In this document: in pieces, positions 1 to 7,602 of the stretch
Layout of the letters: each line of letters opens with the position of its first letter
Numbering within the stretch: position 1 is the first letter of the stretch
Source: Bacteroidales bacterium UBA6192
Lineage (GTDB): Bacteria; Bacteroidota; Bacteroidia; Bacteroidales; F082
NCBI GenBank assembly: GCA_002422725.1
Contig: DITE01000041.1
Span: 991-12,451 of the forward strand
DNA: 11,461 nt
Direction: 5' to 3'
Translations under genes and position numbers: made by a program
The notes under the pieces: model-generated
Seen by the model: only the letters and a program-made list of their open reading frames with translations
Told to the model about the DNA's origin: nothing
Databases searched by the model: none

Positions 1-72
1 CAGGCTGCATGAATAAATTAATTCTGTTAATTTGATCTTTATATCTTTACTTCACCAAAAATTCACACAACC

Positions 73-1425
73 ATGCACACAACAAAACCTCGTTTATCTT
101 TCTGGCAAATCTGGAACATGAGTTTCGGTTTTATGGGAATACAGATGGGATTTGCCTTGCAAAATGCCAATGCAAGCCGGATTTTGCAAACCTTTGGAGC
201 CGATGTTGAACACCTTTCGTGGTTTTGGTTGGTGGCGCCCATAACAGGCATGATTGTGCAGCCTATCATCGGTCACTATAGCGACAACACCTGGAACAGA
301 CTTGGGCGAAGGAGGCCATATTTTCTGGTAGGTGCTTTGATGGCCGCTGCAGGGCTCATTTTGATGCCCAACTCACCCATGTTTGCCGCTATGTTGCCGG
401 CCTTGTGGATTGGCGCCGGAATGCTGATGATTATGGATGCTTCCTTTAACATTGCGATGGAGCCTTTCAGGGCACTGGTGGCTGATAAGTTGCCTGCTGA
501 TCAACGTACACTTGGTTTCTCGGTTCAAACCCTGCTTATTGGAATCGGAGCTGTTGCAGGTTCGTGGCTGCCGTATGTCATGACCAATCTGTTTGGTTTC
601 AACGAAGTGGCCGAAAGTGGTTCAGTGCCTTACAGTTTGATTTTATCGTTTTTTATTGGGGCTGCGATTCTGGTAACAACCATCATTTTAACTGTTACAA
701 CAACAAAAGAGTATCCGCCGGAGGTTCAGGCATCTTTTGAAAAAGACACGCCTGAAGTTGAAGAGGTTTCGAAAGGCATACTGGATATATTCAGGGATTT
801 TGCCCGGATGCCATCAACAATGAAACAATTGGGGATTGTTCAGTTCTTTTCGTGGTTTGCCTTGTTTTCGATGTGGGTGTTTACCACGCCAGCGCTGGCC
901 CAGCATGTATGGGGTCTTTCGCCTGACGACAGAAGTTCGGCCGCATTCAACGAGGCTGGCGATTATGTTGGGGTAATCTTTGGTGTTTACAACCTTGTGG
1001 CTGCCCTTTTTGCTATGGCATTGCCGGTTATCGCTGCCAAAGTGGGCCGCAAAATGACACACGCAATTTGTTTGACACTTGGCGGAATCGGTATGATTTC
1101 GATGGTGTTTGTTACCAATACTGATATGAAATGGGTGCTCAACCTGAGCATGATAGGAGTGGGTATTGCATGGGCGAGTATACTTGCCATGCCTTATGCC
1201 ATCCTTGCCGGATCAATACCTGCCCGAAAAATGGGCGTTTACATGGGAATATTCAACTTTTTCATCACCTTTCCGCAGATCGTGAATGGTATATTTGGTG
1301 GGCCTATTGTGAAGCATCTTTATAACGGACAGGCCATTTATGCCCTTGTTGCTGCCGGTGTTATGCTGATCCTTGGTGCTTTTTCGGTGATGTTCGTCAA
1401 AGATGTGGACGATATCGTGAAATAG
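73..1425 (+). CDS. MFS sugar transporter, SLC45/GPH (maltose/sucrose) type
   Basis: Predicted 450-aa inner-membrane sugar transporter. The protein is strongly hydrophobic, with about 12 membrane segments inferred by eye. The first segment region carries GFALQNANASRI (residues 27-38), typical of the SLC45/GPH sugar porters. The loop between segments 2 and 3 has the family form of MFS motif A, with G67, D71, R76 and GRRRP at 78-82. A charged cytoplasmic stretch near residues 212-240 separates the two six-helix halves. Length is normal for the family. The ATG at 73 begins right before the expected cytoplasmic N-terminus (RLSFWQIWNMSFG). In Bacteroidota such transporters often sit near alpha-glucan enzymes, and the GH13 operon at 2227-5976 supports a maltose or maltodextrin substrate, but the substrate is inference. 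The first 72 bases of the window hold only its leader; I see no convincing promoter there. Confidence 0.85.
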   Translation: MHTTKPRLSFWQIWNMSFGFMGIQMGFALQNANASRILQTFGADVEHLSWFWLVAPITGMIVQPIIGHYSDNTWNRLGRRRPYFLVGALMAAAGLILMPNSPMFAAMLPALWIGAGMLMIMDASFNIAMEPFRALVADKLPADQRTLGFSVQTLLIGIGAVAGSWLPYVMTNLFGFNEVAESGSVPYSLILSFFIGAAILVTTIILTVTTTKEYPPEVQASFEKDTPEVEEVSKGILDIFRDFARMPSTMKQLGIVQFFSWFALFSMWVFTTPALAQHVWGLSPDDRSSAAFNEAGDYVGVIFGVYNLVAALFAMALPVIAAKVGRKMTHAICLTLGGIGMISMVFVTNTDMKWVLNLSMIGVGIAWASILAMPYAILAGSIPARKMGVYMGIFNFFITFPQIVNGIFGGPIVKHLYNGQAIYALVAAGVMLILGAFSVMFVKDVDDIVK

Positions 1426-1451
1426 TTGTTCCCTCTGCTATGGTAAGGCAT

Positions 1452-1482
1452 CCAATCTGACTTCCACTATATATCAGATTGG
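1452..1482. terminator. Possible bidirectional hairpin terminator between convergent genes
   Basis: CCAATCTGA at 1452-1460 and TCAGATTGG at 1474-1482 are perfect 9-bp inverted arms around a 13-nt loop. The hairpin lies just past the transporter stop and its right arm contains the stop codon of the minus-strand YkgJ-type gene. A short T run (around 1491-1495) follows on the plus side but not directly after the stem, so it is not a textbook intrinsic terminator. Confidence 0.4.
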
Positions 1483-1986
1483 CTTCAAGCTTTTTAACTG
1501 TTCAAGGATGTGATACACCCCGGGGCAATATCCTGCGTTTACAGCATGTAGTTTTATGTTTTTGCGAAACTCCAGATTGTTGGTATGGGGGTATTCGCGA
1601 CAAGCTTTGGGGCGAACTTCATAAATACTGCAAAAGTTATCTTCGCCGAGAAAGGGGCAGGGCGAAGCATTGATCACCACATCGTGGTCTTCATCTGTTG
1701 TTGTATATCTTTCATTGAAAACCGATGGTTTTATACGCAAATGGCGGGCAATCCGGTTTACGTCGGTTTCGTTGATTATCGGAGGAATACTTTTGCAGCA
1801 GTTGGCACAGTGAAGGCAATCTATCTTTTCGAAAACTTTGTCGTGTATGACTTCGGCCTTAATGTTCAGTTTTTTCTCATTTATTCGCAACAGCGACTGC
1901 ATGAACTTTTTATTCTCAGCCAGTAAGGAAGGTCCCAGTTGCCCCTTGATTTTTTTGTCTTGCCAAATACCGATCATTTCATTCAT
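1474..1986 (-). CDS. YkgJ-family cysteine-cluster (putative Fe/Zn-binding) protein
   Basis: 170-aa protein of the YkgJ/CxxCxxCC family (zinc- or iron-binding cluster proteins, biochemical role largely unknown). The diagnostic N-terminal cluster is C57-x2-C60-x2-C63-C64. It is followed by C110-P-F-L, C119-x-I-Y and RP-x2-C129, with a last cysteine at C154: eight cysteines in the family order. There is no signal peptide or membrane segment, so it should be cytoplasmic. Residues 1-50 form a lysine-rich, probably helical extension ahead of the cluster. It is transcribed alone, converging with the transporter gene. The metal bound and the function cannot be read from the sequence. Confidence 0.8.
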   Translation of the reverse strand: MNEMIGIWQDKKIKGQLGPSLLAENKKFMQSLLRINEKKLNIKAEVIHDKVFEKIDCLHCANCCKSIPPIINETDVNRIARHLRIKPSVFNERYTTTDEDHDVVINASPCPFLGEDNFCSIYEVRPKACREYPHTNNLEFRKNIKLHAVNAGYCPGVYHILEQLKSLKPI

Positions 1987-2226
1987 TGGAATGAAGGTTT
2001 AATTTATAAAAAATGTAACTAATCAGTGTGTTGAAAAGCAATAATGATAAGGGTTGTCATCAATCTTGTATATCCTTCGTGTAATGTTGTGCTTCTCTGC
2101 ACAACTTTTTGAAATAGCTGTTTCACAAAGAGCCACAGAGCAGACACTGAGTTACACAAAGTAATGTTGGAGATTAGTATAAATTTAAGCACTGATTCGT
2201 TACAAAAAATAAGTTTAGGTGTTGGA
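1987..2226. other. Intergenic spacer without a gene
   Basis: This 240-bp gap separates the start of the YkgJ-type gene from the stop of the branching-enzyme gene. It should hold the YkgJ-type promoter, but no clear TAnnTTTG element is visible. I see no hairpin terminator for the amylase operon. Its only structured part is the degenerate purine-rich repeat at 2124-2161. Confidence 0.5.
2124..2161. repeat. Degenerate short intergenic repeat (CACAAAG units)
   Basis: CACAAAG occurs at 2124-2130 and again at 2155-2161, with related blocks CCACAGAG (2133-2140) and ACACTGAG (2144-2151) between, giving a loose period of about 10-11 bases. Similar purine-rich intergenic strings occur in many Bacteroidota genomes as far as I recall. 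The function is unknown. Confidence 0.35.
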
Positions 2227-4257
2227 TCAGTTATTCTTCATCTTCAAAGGCCTCAGAACGATGGCAGTCCTGTTCACATTGTAGATTTTCATAAAGGCCT
2301 GACCATCTCTCACATACGATGGATAATGCAATGAGGCGTCGAGTCTGCCAAAACCGCCATAGGCTTTGTCATCAGAAGAAAGCAGAATTTCGTAATCACC
2401 AGTTTCCTTCAGTGGTATTTCATAATCGGGTATGGCATTGGAGGTGTGCCAGTTGAAAACAAAGATCAGGTGGTTGCGTTCAAAAACAAGGGTTTTGTTG
2501 CCTTCATCGGCCCACAACAGCCAGGGGGGCATGGCCAGCATGATGTTGTATTGTCGGACTAATGCAATCATCGCTTTGTCGAAATCGGAAAGCCAATGGT
2601 ACTTCAGGTAGTCCTTTTCGGCCAGCGACCATTGGCGCCGCGCATGTTGATAGCTCCAGTTGTTGCCTTCCCTCGGGAAATCGATCCATTCGGGATGCCC
2701 AAATTCGTTGCCCATAAAATTGAGCCAGGCTTCACCACCCAGTGTGATTGTAAAGAGCCTGATCATCTTATGAAGGGCAATTCCGCGATCAATATCAAGG
2801 TTTTGCTGTTCCTTACTCATGTTGAAGTACATTTCCTTGTCCATGAGCCTGAAAGCTATGGTTTTGTCGCCAACCAAAGCCTGATCGTGCGACTCGGCAT
2901 AGGCGATGGTTTTGATATCGAAATGCCTGTTTGTCATGGTGTTGAACATCTCCCTGATGTTCCAGTCTTCATCACGCTGGTCTTTCAGCAGTTTGATCCA
3001 GAAATCGGGAAGCCCCATACCCAGACGGTAGTCGAAATCAATCCCGCCTTCTTCAATTTTATTGCATAAGCCGGGCATACCACTCACTTCTTCAGCAATG
3101 CTGATGCTTCCCGGAAAGAGTTCGTGCATCAGTTTGTTGGCCAATTGCAGATAGGTGATGGCATCAAATTCGACACCTTCGGTAAAGTATTGTTCGGGAT
3201 GCGTAAAATCGACGCCATTTCCATGGTGAAAATACAACATGGAGGTAATTCCATCGAATCGGTAGCCATCAAACTGAAACTCGTCGAGCCAGTAGCGGAC
3301 GTTGGACAGTAGCATGCGCAACACCTCATCCTTGCCGTAATTGAACAGTTTTGAATCCCACAGCGGATGGTCGCCTCTCGGGCCGGCATGGGTGTATTGG
3401 AAATCGGTGCCATCGAAGAGGTTAAGGCCTTCGCGCGTATTCTTAACAGTGTGAGAGTGAACAATATCCATGATAACAAGCAGGCCAAGCCTATGCGCTT
3501 CGTCGATGAGTGCTTTGAGTTCTTCGGGAGTGCCGAAGCGCGAACTTGGGGCAAAGAAGTTGGCCACATGATAGCCAAATGAGCCATAGTAGGGATGCTC
3601 GGCAATGGCCATCAGCTGAACAGCATTGTAACCGGCGCTTACGATCCGCGGTAAGATGATGTCTTTAAAATCAGTATAACTTCCAACTCCTTCAAATTCC
3701 TGTGCCATGCCAACGTGCGATTCGTAAATCAGCAAAGGTTCACCCGAAGGCAATTCTGGCTTCTGATATTTGAAGGTATATCCCTTTTTGGGGTTCCAAA
3801 ACTGTGCAGTGAAATCTTTGGTTTTTTCGTCCTGCACCACACGTTTGCTGTAAACCGGAATTCTTTCGTCCTCGCCCATAGCACTTACAACCAACAACTT
3901 AATCAAGCTTCCGTGTGTAAGTTTCTGACCGTAATCTTTGTCGCTCAAAAACAGCTCCCAAATTCCATAACCTGTATTGATCAGGGGATTGGCTTTCCTG
4001 TCCCACGAATTAAAGTCGCCAAACAGGTAAATTTCACCGGCAGAAGGAGCCCATTCCCTGAACCACCAACCCTTGCGTTTTGCGTCGTAATTGAAGCCAA
4101 AGATATGGTCAGCTGTGGCAAAAGTTTTCAGACTACCATACACATTGGTGATGTGGTTAAGCCGGTTTTTGAAACGTTCGTAACGCTCAGTTACCGCATG
4201 ACTAACGGGACTTAACCAGGGATCTTTGAGCACGATAGGAAGTGGATTGTCATTCAT
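2227..4257 (-). CDS. glgB: 1,4-alpha-glucan branching enzyme, eukaryotic (GBE1-like) type, GH13
   Basis: 676-aa cytoplasmic glycogen-branching enzyme that makes alpha-1,6 branches in alpha-glucan. Domain order: N-terminal CBM48-like domain (about 50-150, with WWFREWAPSAGEIYLFGDFN at 64-83), GH13 barrel (about 180-560) and C-terminal beta domain (about 575-676). All four GH13 regions are intact: region I D264-x2-H267-x-H269, region II GYRFDG with nucleophile D335, region III IAEE with acid E389, and region IV ESHD with H457/D458. The string GNEFGHPEWIDFPREGNN and the end of the protein resemble animal and fungal branching enzymes (GH13 subfamily 8) rather than E. coli GlgB; this is from memory. 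No signal peptide. It starts 3 nt after the stop of the upstream GH13 gene, so the two are one operon. The alternative, a related transglycosidase, is unlikely given the motifs. Confidence 0.88.
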   Translation of the reverse strand: MNDNPLPIVLKDPWLSPVSHAVTERYERFKNRLNHITNVYGSLKTFATADHIFGFNYDAKRKGWWFREWAPSAGEIYLFGDFNSWDRKANPLINTGYGIWELFLSDKDYGQKLTHGSLIKLLVVSAMGEDERIPVYSKRVVQDEKTKDFTAQFWNPKKGYTFKYQKPELPSGEPLLIYESHVGMAQEFEGVGSYTDFKDIILPRIVSAGYNAVQLMAIAEHPYYGSFGYHVANFFAPSSRFGTPEELKALIDEAHRLGLLVIMDIVHSHTVKNTREGLNLFDGTDFQYTHAGPRGDHPLWDSKLFNYGKDEVLRMLLSNVRYWLDEFQFDGYRFDGITSMLYFHHGNGVDFTHPEQYFTEGVEFDAITYLQLANKLMHELFPGSISIAEEVSGMPGLCNKIEEGGIDFDYRLGMGLPDFWIKLLKDQRDEDWNIREMFNTMTNRHFDIKTIAYAESHDQALVGDKTIAFRLMDKEMYFNMSKEQQNLDIDRGIALHKMIRLFTITLGGEAWLNFMGNEFGHPEWIDFPREGNNWSYQHARRQWSLAEKDYLKYHWLSDFDKAMIALVRQYNIMLAMPPWLLWADEGNKTLVFERNHLIFVFNWHTSNAIPDYEIPLKETGDYEILLSSDDKAYGGFGRLDASLHYPSYVRDGQAFMKIYNVNRTAIVLRPLKMKNN

Positions 4258-4260
4258 GGT

Positions 4261-5976
4261 TCAATAGATCGGGTGAAGTTCATAAATAGCTGTCTCAGAA
4301 GCTTCCAGTTTGAGGTGAAGACCTTCTTCGGAGAGATCGGTTGGTTTAAAAATAATTTTATCGGCTGGTTTAAGCAGATTCACGGCCATCCATTGTTCGC
4401 CTTTTTCGATGGGGATATCGGCTTTCAGCAGGGCATCGATGGGGATATTAAGCCTCATTTTTCTGCCTTCAGACGGATGAAAGTTGGTCAGGATTACAAG
4501 GCGCTGGGTGATGGTGAAGCGCATAAAAGCGTAAATATAGCGCGGATCGAAATCGGTGTACCAGGGGTTGGCCCACATCAGGTCGTAGAATGAACCTGAA
4601 TGCAGCGCAGGCAGGTCCCGCCTCAGACAAAGCAACGCTTTATAAAAGCTTATTAATTCTTTCTGTCGGGCTGGGAGTGCGTTTATGTCGAAACTGCCGG
4701 CCTGCATCCAGGATTGATGGGCAGGCATATGCACATAATCAAATATGGAAGTTCGTCCGTCGTCGCCACTGTAACCCGTTGCCCCGCTGCCTGTTTCGCC
4801 GGTTTCCTGCCCGTTGTAAATCATAAACGGACCACGGTGCATCAGGGCACTCACCACCACTGCCGGCAAGGCTTTAAATGGGTCGCCTACAAAATGCTCC
4901 GATGCCAGGCGCACCTCATCGTGGTTTTCCATAAAGCGCAACACCCGGTGGTCGCGCACATCGAGCATTTTCCAGCAGATGCTGAGCGATTCAACAGCCT
5001 GTCCGTAGCGCAGGATATCATTCAGCCGGTTGTACAGCCCGACTTTGTCGTAGAGGAAATCAAAACCTGCTTCAATAAACGGTTTATAGAGATCAGGGCG
5101 ATAGATTTCGGCAATCATGATGATTTCAGGATGTTGTTGCCGGACTTGGCCAATGGCGTATTTCCAGAATTCGACAGGAACCATTTCCGCCATGTCGGCC
5201 CTGAAGCCATCAACACCCATCTGAGCCCAATATTTCAGGATATCGAGCATCATATTCCATGTTGGGGGCGGTGGATCAAAAAAGGTTTGCTTTTCGCCCG
5301 TGAAATCGATGCCATAGTTAAGTTTCACGGTCTCATACCAGTCAGTTGATGCCGGATCGGCTCTGAAGCAATCATTGCCGGTGACCCGGGCAGGCATTTC
5401 GTGGTATTCAGCATGGCTGTCGATATCTGTGATCTTATTTTCAATTACCGGAAGTACAAGGGTTTGACCGGGCAGGTAATAGAAATTGTTTGTCGGGGCA
5501 AACACCACCTCTTTGTTGTCAAATTCGCCAAAATCGGGAGTTCCTGTGGGTTTTGCGATGGATTGGTATTGACGCGAAACGTGGTTACCAACAAAATCGA
5601 TGATGACTTTGAGTTTTTGCTGATGCAGTCTTTTCACCAGTGCTTTGAATTCCTGGAGTCGTTCATCCACGTTGGTTGCCAGATCAGGATCAACATCATA
5701 ATAATCGGTGATGGCATAGGGTGAGCCGGCCCGGCCTTTCACCACTCCGGGGTGACAATCGGGGATGCCGTTTTTGGCATAGGAAGTTAGGGTGGCATGT
5801 CGGATGATGCCGGTGAGCCAGACATGGGTAATACCCAGATCCTTGATGGCAGCAATAGCCTGATTGTCGATGTCGGCAAACTTACCGCAACCATTGGTCT
5901 GAATGTTGCCATTGATTTCCAGCGTAGTGGTTTTATTTCCGTAGAGCCGGGGAAAAAGCTGATAGATGTTGATCAT
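4261..5976 (-). CDS. Cytoplasmic alpha-amylase-family (GH13) glycosidase
   Basis: 571-aa GH13 enzyme acting on alpha-1,4-glucans. The barrel begins at the N-terminus (MINIYQLFPRLYG) with no signal peptide, so it is predicted intracellular. The four regions are visible: D127-FVGN-H132, GVDGFRAD with nucleophile D261, IMIAE with acid/base E290, and ENHD with H352/D353. The barrel runs to about residue 470 and a beta-type C-terminal domain (about 480-571) follows. It is the first gene of a two-gene operon with the branching enzyme (3-nt gap), which suggests joint handling of glycogen or imported maltodextrin. The exact specificity (amylase, maltogenic or transferase) is not decided by these motifs. 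A well-formed Bacteroidota-type promoter lies about 55 bases upstream, and an inverted repeat sits between it and the start codon. The ATG at 5976 is kept because the family fold begins at residue 2. Confidence 0.85.
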   Translation of the reverse strand: MINIYQLFPRLYGNKTTTLEINGNIQTNGCGKFADIDNQAIAAIKDLGITHVWLTGIIRHATLTSYAKNGIPDCHPGVVKGRAGSPYAITDYYDVDPDLATNVDERLQEFKALVKRLHQQKLKVIIDFVGNHVSRQYQSIAKPTGTPDFGEFDNKEVVFAPTNNFYYLPGQTLVLPVIENKITDIDSHAEYHEMPARVTGNDCFRADPASTDWYETVKLNYGIDFTGEKQTFFDPPPPTWNMMLDILKYWAQMGVDGFRADMAEMVPVEFWKYAIGQVRQQHPEIIMIAEIYRPDLYKPFIEAGFDFLYDKVGLYNRLNDILRYGQAVESLSICWKMLDVRDHRVLRFMENHDEVRLASEHFVGDPFKALPAVVVSALMHRGPFMIYNGQETGETGSGATGYSGDDGRTSIFDYVHMPAHQSWMQAGSFDINALPARQKELISFYKALLCLRRDLPALHSGSFYDLMWANPWYTDFDPRYIYAFMRFTITQRLVILTNFHPSEGRKMRLNIPIDALLKADIPIEKGEQWMAVNLLKPADKIIFKPTDLSEEGLHLKLEASETAIYELHPIY

Positions 5977-5986
5977 GACGAAATGG

Positions 5987-6036
5987 TTTTGGCAGATTAC
6001 CTCCCGAAATAGTTCCGGGGGCTGCTTCTGCCAAAA
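5987..6036. promoter_or_regulatory. Inverted repeat spanning the GH13 operon promoter and leader
   Basis: TTTTGGCAGA (5987-5996) and TCTGCCAAAA (6027-6036) are perfect 10-bp inverted arms separated by 30 bp. The right arm overlaps the minus-7 element; the left arm lies about 10 nt upstream of the start codon. Because the predicted start site falls inside the right arm, a DNA operator pair is more likely than an RNA hairpin. The binding protein is unknown. Confidence 0.4.
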
Positions 6037-6063
6037 TTACGTCATTATTTTGGATTTCTGCAA
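6032..6063 (-). promoter_or_regulatory. Bacteroidota-type promoter of the GH13 operon
   Basis: On the minus strand TAATTTTG (6039-6032) matches the Bacteroidota minus-7 consensus TAnnTTTG exactly. A TTG (6063-6061) lies 21 nt upstream as a minus-33 element. Transcription would start near 6024-6026, giving a leader of about 50 nt before the ATG at 5976. This follows the published Bacteroides consensus; no start site has been measured here. Confidence 0.55.
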
Positions 6064-6113
6064 GCTCTTTTTGACAAATAGAAACAATCTTTAGGCGTTT
6101 TTGCTTCGGATAG

Positions 6114-6170
6114 ACAGTGAACAGTGAACAGTGAACGGTGAGCAGTGAACAGTGATTGGTGAATAGGTGA
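6114..6170. repeat. Heptanucleotide tandem repeat (ACAGTGA)n
   Basis: Seven head-to-tail 7-bp units run from 6114 to 6162. Four are exact ACAGTGA (6114, 6121, 6128 and 6149); ACGGTGA, GCAGTGA and TTGGTGA are variants. An eighth, 8-bp degenerate unit follows (6163-6170). It is intergenic and 7-periodic, so its length would be expected to vary between strains. No coding potential. Confidence 0.85.
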
Positions 6171-6416
6171 TGTTCAAGCTGGCCTTCTGACCATCTTCAT
6201 TGTCAAGTCGCTGTATTTCTGTGCTTTTCCGGTCATTATATTTATTCCTTTTTTGTCTGTCTGGCTTGTGTGTTGGCTGTTTTAAAAATTTTAGAGGGAA
6301 GGGATTTTAAAAAATAATTTTTCCTTCGGTTGGCAAAGATGGAAGCTCTTTTGCAATTTTTGGCCTGTGCGTTGACTTGAGCGAATTGCAAATGTGCTTA
6401 CACCTGTGGGTTGTAA
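6171..6416. other. AT-rich gene-free junction between glucan region and accessory island
   Basis: No gene is visible. The sequence becomes T-rich and AT-rich from about 6230. Near the 3' end of the metallopeptidase gene there is a 9-bp inverted repeat, TTTGCAATT (6350-6358) with AATTGCAAA (6384-6392), and a near-direct repeat CCTGTGSGTTG at 6364-6374 and 6403-6413 (10 of 11 identical). These could be a weak terminator for the leftward operon or the edge of a mobile segment; neither is shown. Confidence 0.4.
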
Positions 6417-7223
6417 TTAGTCTTCCCATATAATACTTAAAATAGTTTTATACCTTCTAGTTGGGATACAATACTCATAGAAATCGCTATCTTCATCATA
6501 ATCTCCTAAATTAAACCAAGTTGATTTGGATATTAATTGAGCTTTTTCTTCAAGCTTATATAAAAAGTCGTAATCCTTTTCAATGTATTCTGCTGCAACA
6601 GAATCAGAAGGAGGAGCCAAGCGGGTATAGTCACCAAACCAAATTTTCAAGTCATCTGATTTTCTCCAATACTTTACTTTTCCATTTTCAATAAAAACAA
6701 GACAAATAGGGTGTAATTGCTTAAATTGTAAATAGCGAAAAACGGTTGCTGTTAAACTAGTTTTGAATCTTTCTGATAGCTGTTTTATCAGGAGAGGGGA
6801 AAACTTTTTTCCTTTAGTTTCTTTTAGAAATAATTTTTCGGGCATTAAAAGTTCACAAGCAAATTCGTTAGCTTCTAGCTCTTGCTTGCCATTTTTCAGT
6901 GCATTTTCCATTCCTGCAATGATGTTGAAATTGGAAAATGTGTCGTCTGGAAGGTGCATATTTCTATGCATAATTAAATGACCAATTTCGTGTGCTATGA
7001 CAAAATGTTTTCTTTGTTCAAATTGAGTATTAGAATTTACTTTAATTACGGCTTTGGTATTCCCGAAAATGATTTTGCCATCACAATTTGGTAAAGCTTC
7101 TTCAATGAGCATTGCATCTAACCCTGAAACAAATAAATTCATTTCAAGATCAGTAATTTCGTCTAATCCACAGCTATTCAACAGCTCTTGTGCCTGAATA
7201 TGTGCGTTAGTGGCTCTTGTCAT
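6417..7223 (-). CDS. ImmA/IrrE-family zinc metallo-endopeptidase
   Basis: 268-aa predicted zinc peptidase. The motif HEIGH (H78, E79, H82) lies in FVIAHEIGHLIMH, and the family's downstream acidic ligand is in QELEANEFACELLMP (114-128; E115 or E117). The peptidase core covers about residues 5-165. A C-terminal extension of about 100 residues, rich in W, Y and D, has no family I recognise and may sense a ligand or partner. There is no membrane segment. Known relatives (ImmA of ICEBs1, IrrE/PprI of Deinococcus) cleave or relieve a DNA-binding repressor; here the companions are a sigma-like protein and a 131-aa helical protein, so one of them is the obvious candidate substrate (inference). Its start overlaps the upstream 131-aa gene by 17 bp. 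No JAB peptidase is present in the neighbouring ubiquitin-like operon, so a role there is also possible. Confidence 0.85.
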   Translation of the reverse strand: MTRATNAHIQAQELLNSCGLDEITDLEMNLFVSGLDAMLIEEALPNCDGKIIFGNTKAVIKVNSNTQFEQRKHFVIAHEIGHLIMHRNMHLPDDTFSNFNIIAGMENALKNGKQELEANEFACELLMPEKLFLKETKGKKFSPLLIKQLSERFKTSLTATVFRYLQFKQLHPICLVFIENGKVKYWRKSDDLKIWFGDYTRLAPPSDSVAAEYIEKDYDFLYKLEEKAQLISKSTWFNLGDYDEDSDFYEYCIPTRRYKTILSIIWED

Positions 7224-7602
7224 TATTTTCTAATTGTTCCAATAATTCAACTAGATTCTTATCCTTAATGATTTCGATAATATCTTCTTTTGATAATTTG
7301 TCAAGATTGCGATACAATGCAAGTGAGGCATTCCCCTGAATTAGTTGCTTTAAAATTGCAACAGGTTTTTCAATGTTTTGTAAAACAGCTTCTTGAAATT
7401 TATTCGCTAACGCCAACAAATATTCATTATGTTTTTGTTTGGCTTTAGCCTGCGATAAAAAGATTATTTGCTTTTTCTTTTTGTTGTATTCATCAAGATT
7501 TTGAATATCACTTTTTAGCGAACCTTTTATAATATCTTTATCTGCTTCCAAATAGAAGTTGTACAAAGCATCATTGATTTTATTTTTGATTTCGTTGCTC
7601 AT
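7207..7602 (-). CDS. Unrecognised helical protein between sigma-like and ImmA genes
   Basis: 131-aa protein I do not recognise. It looks almost entirely alpha-helical and charged. A lysine/glutamine-rich stretch (about 38-60) could form a coiled coil, and the C-terminal third (LSKEDIIEIIKDKNLVELLEQL, 103-124) reads as two amphipathic helices. It has no cysteine, membrane segment or signal peptide. It is certainly translated in context: it overlaps the upstream sigma-like gene by 4 bp (ATGA) and the downstream peptidase by 17 bp, so the three are translationally coupled. Its position suggests a partner of one or both neighbours, for example an anti-sigma factor or a peptidase substrate, but nothing in the sequence proves this. 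Confidence 0.7.
   Translation of the reverse strand: MSNEIKNKINDALYNFYLEADKDIIKGSLKSDIQNLDEYNKKKKQIIFLSQAKAKQKHNEYLLALANKFQEAVLQNIEKPVAILKQLIQGNASLALYRNLDKLSKEDIIEIIKDKNLVELLEQLENNDKSH

Noticed and set aside
27..34. TTAATTTG as minus-7 element for the sugar transporter
   Set aside because: Seven of eight matches only, and no TTG at minus-33 spacing within the window.
2596..3605. Long reading frames opposite and overlapping the branching-enzyme gene (for example 2596-3069 + and 3129-3605 -)
   Set aside because: They are shadows of a GH13 gene with all catalytic motifs intact; their translations show no recognisable domain.
4714..5349. 211-codon plus-strand frame opposite the alpha-amylase-like gene
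   Set aside because: It is antisense to a complete GH13 gene and its translation has no recognisable family.
6114..6170. CRISPR-like array
   Set aside because: Repeats are 7 bp, directly adjacent and without spacers; no cas genes nearby.
6417..7223. Metallopeptidase as a JAB/MPN deubiquitinase of the ubiquitin-like operon
   Set aside because: The motif is HExxH of the ImmA/IrrE type, not the JAMM motif ExnHxHx10D, so it is not a JAB protein even if it were to act on the Ubl.
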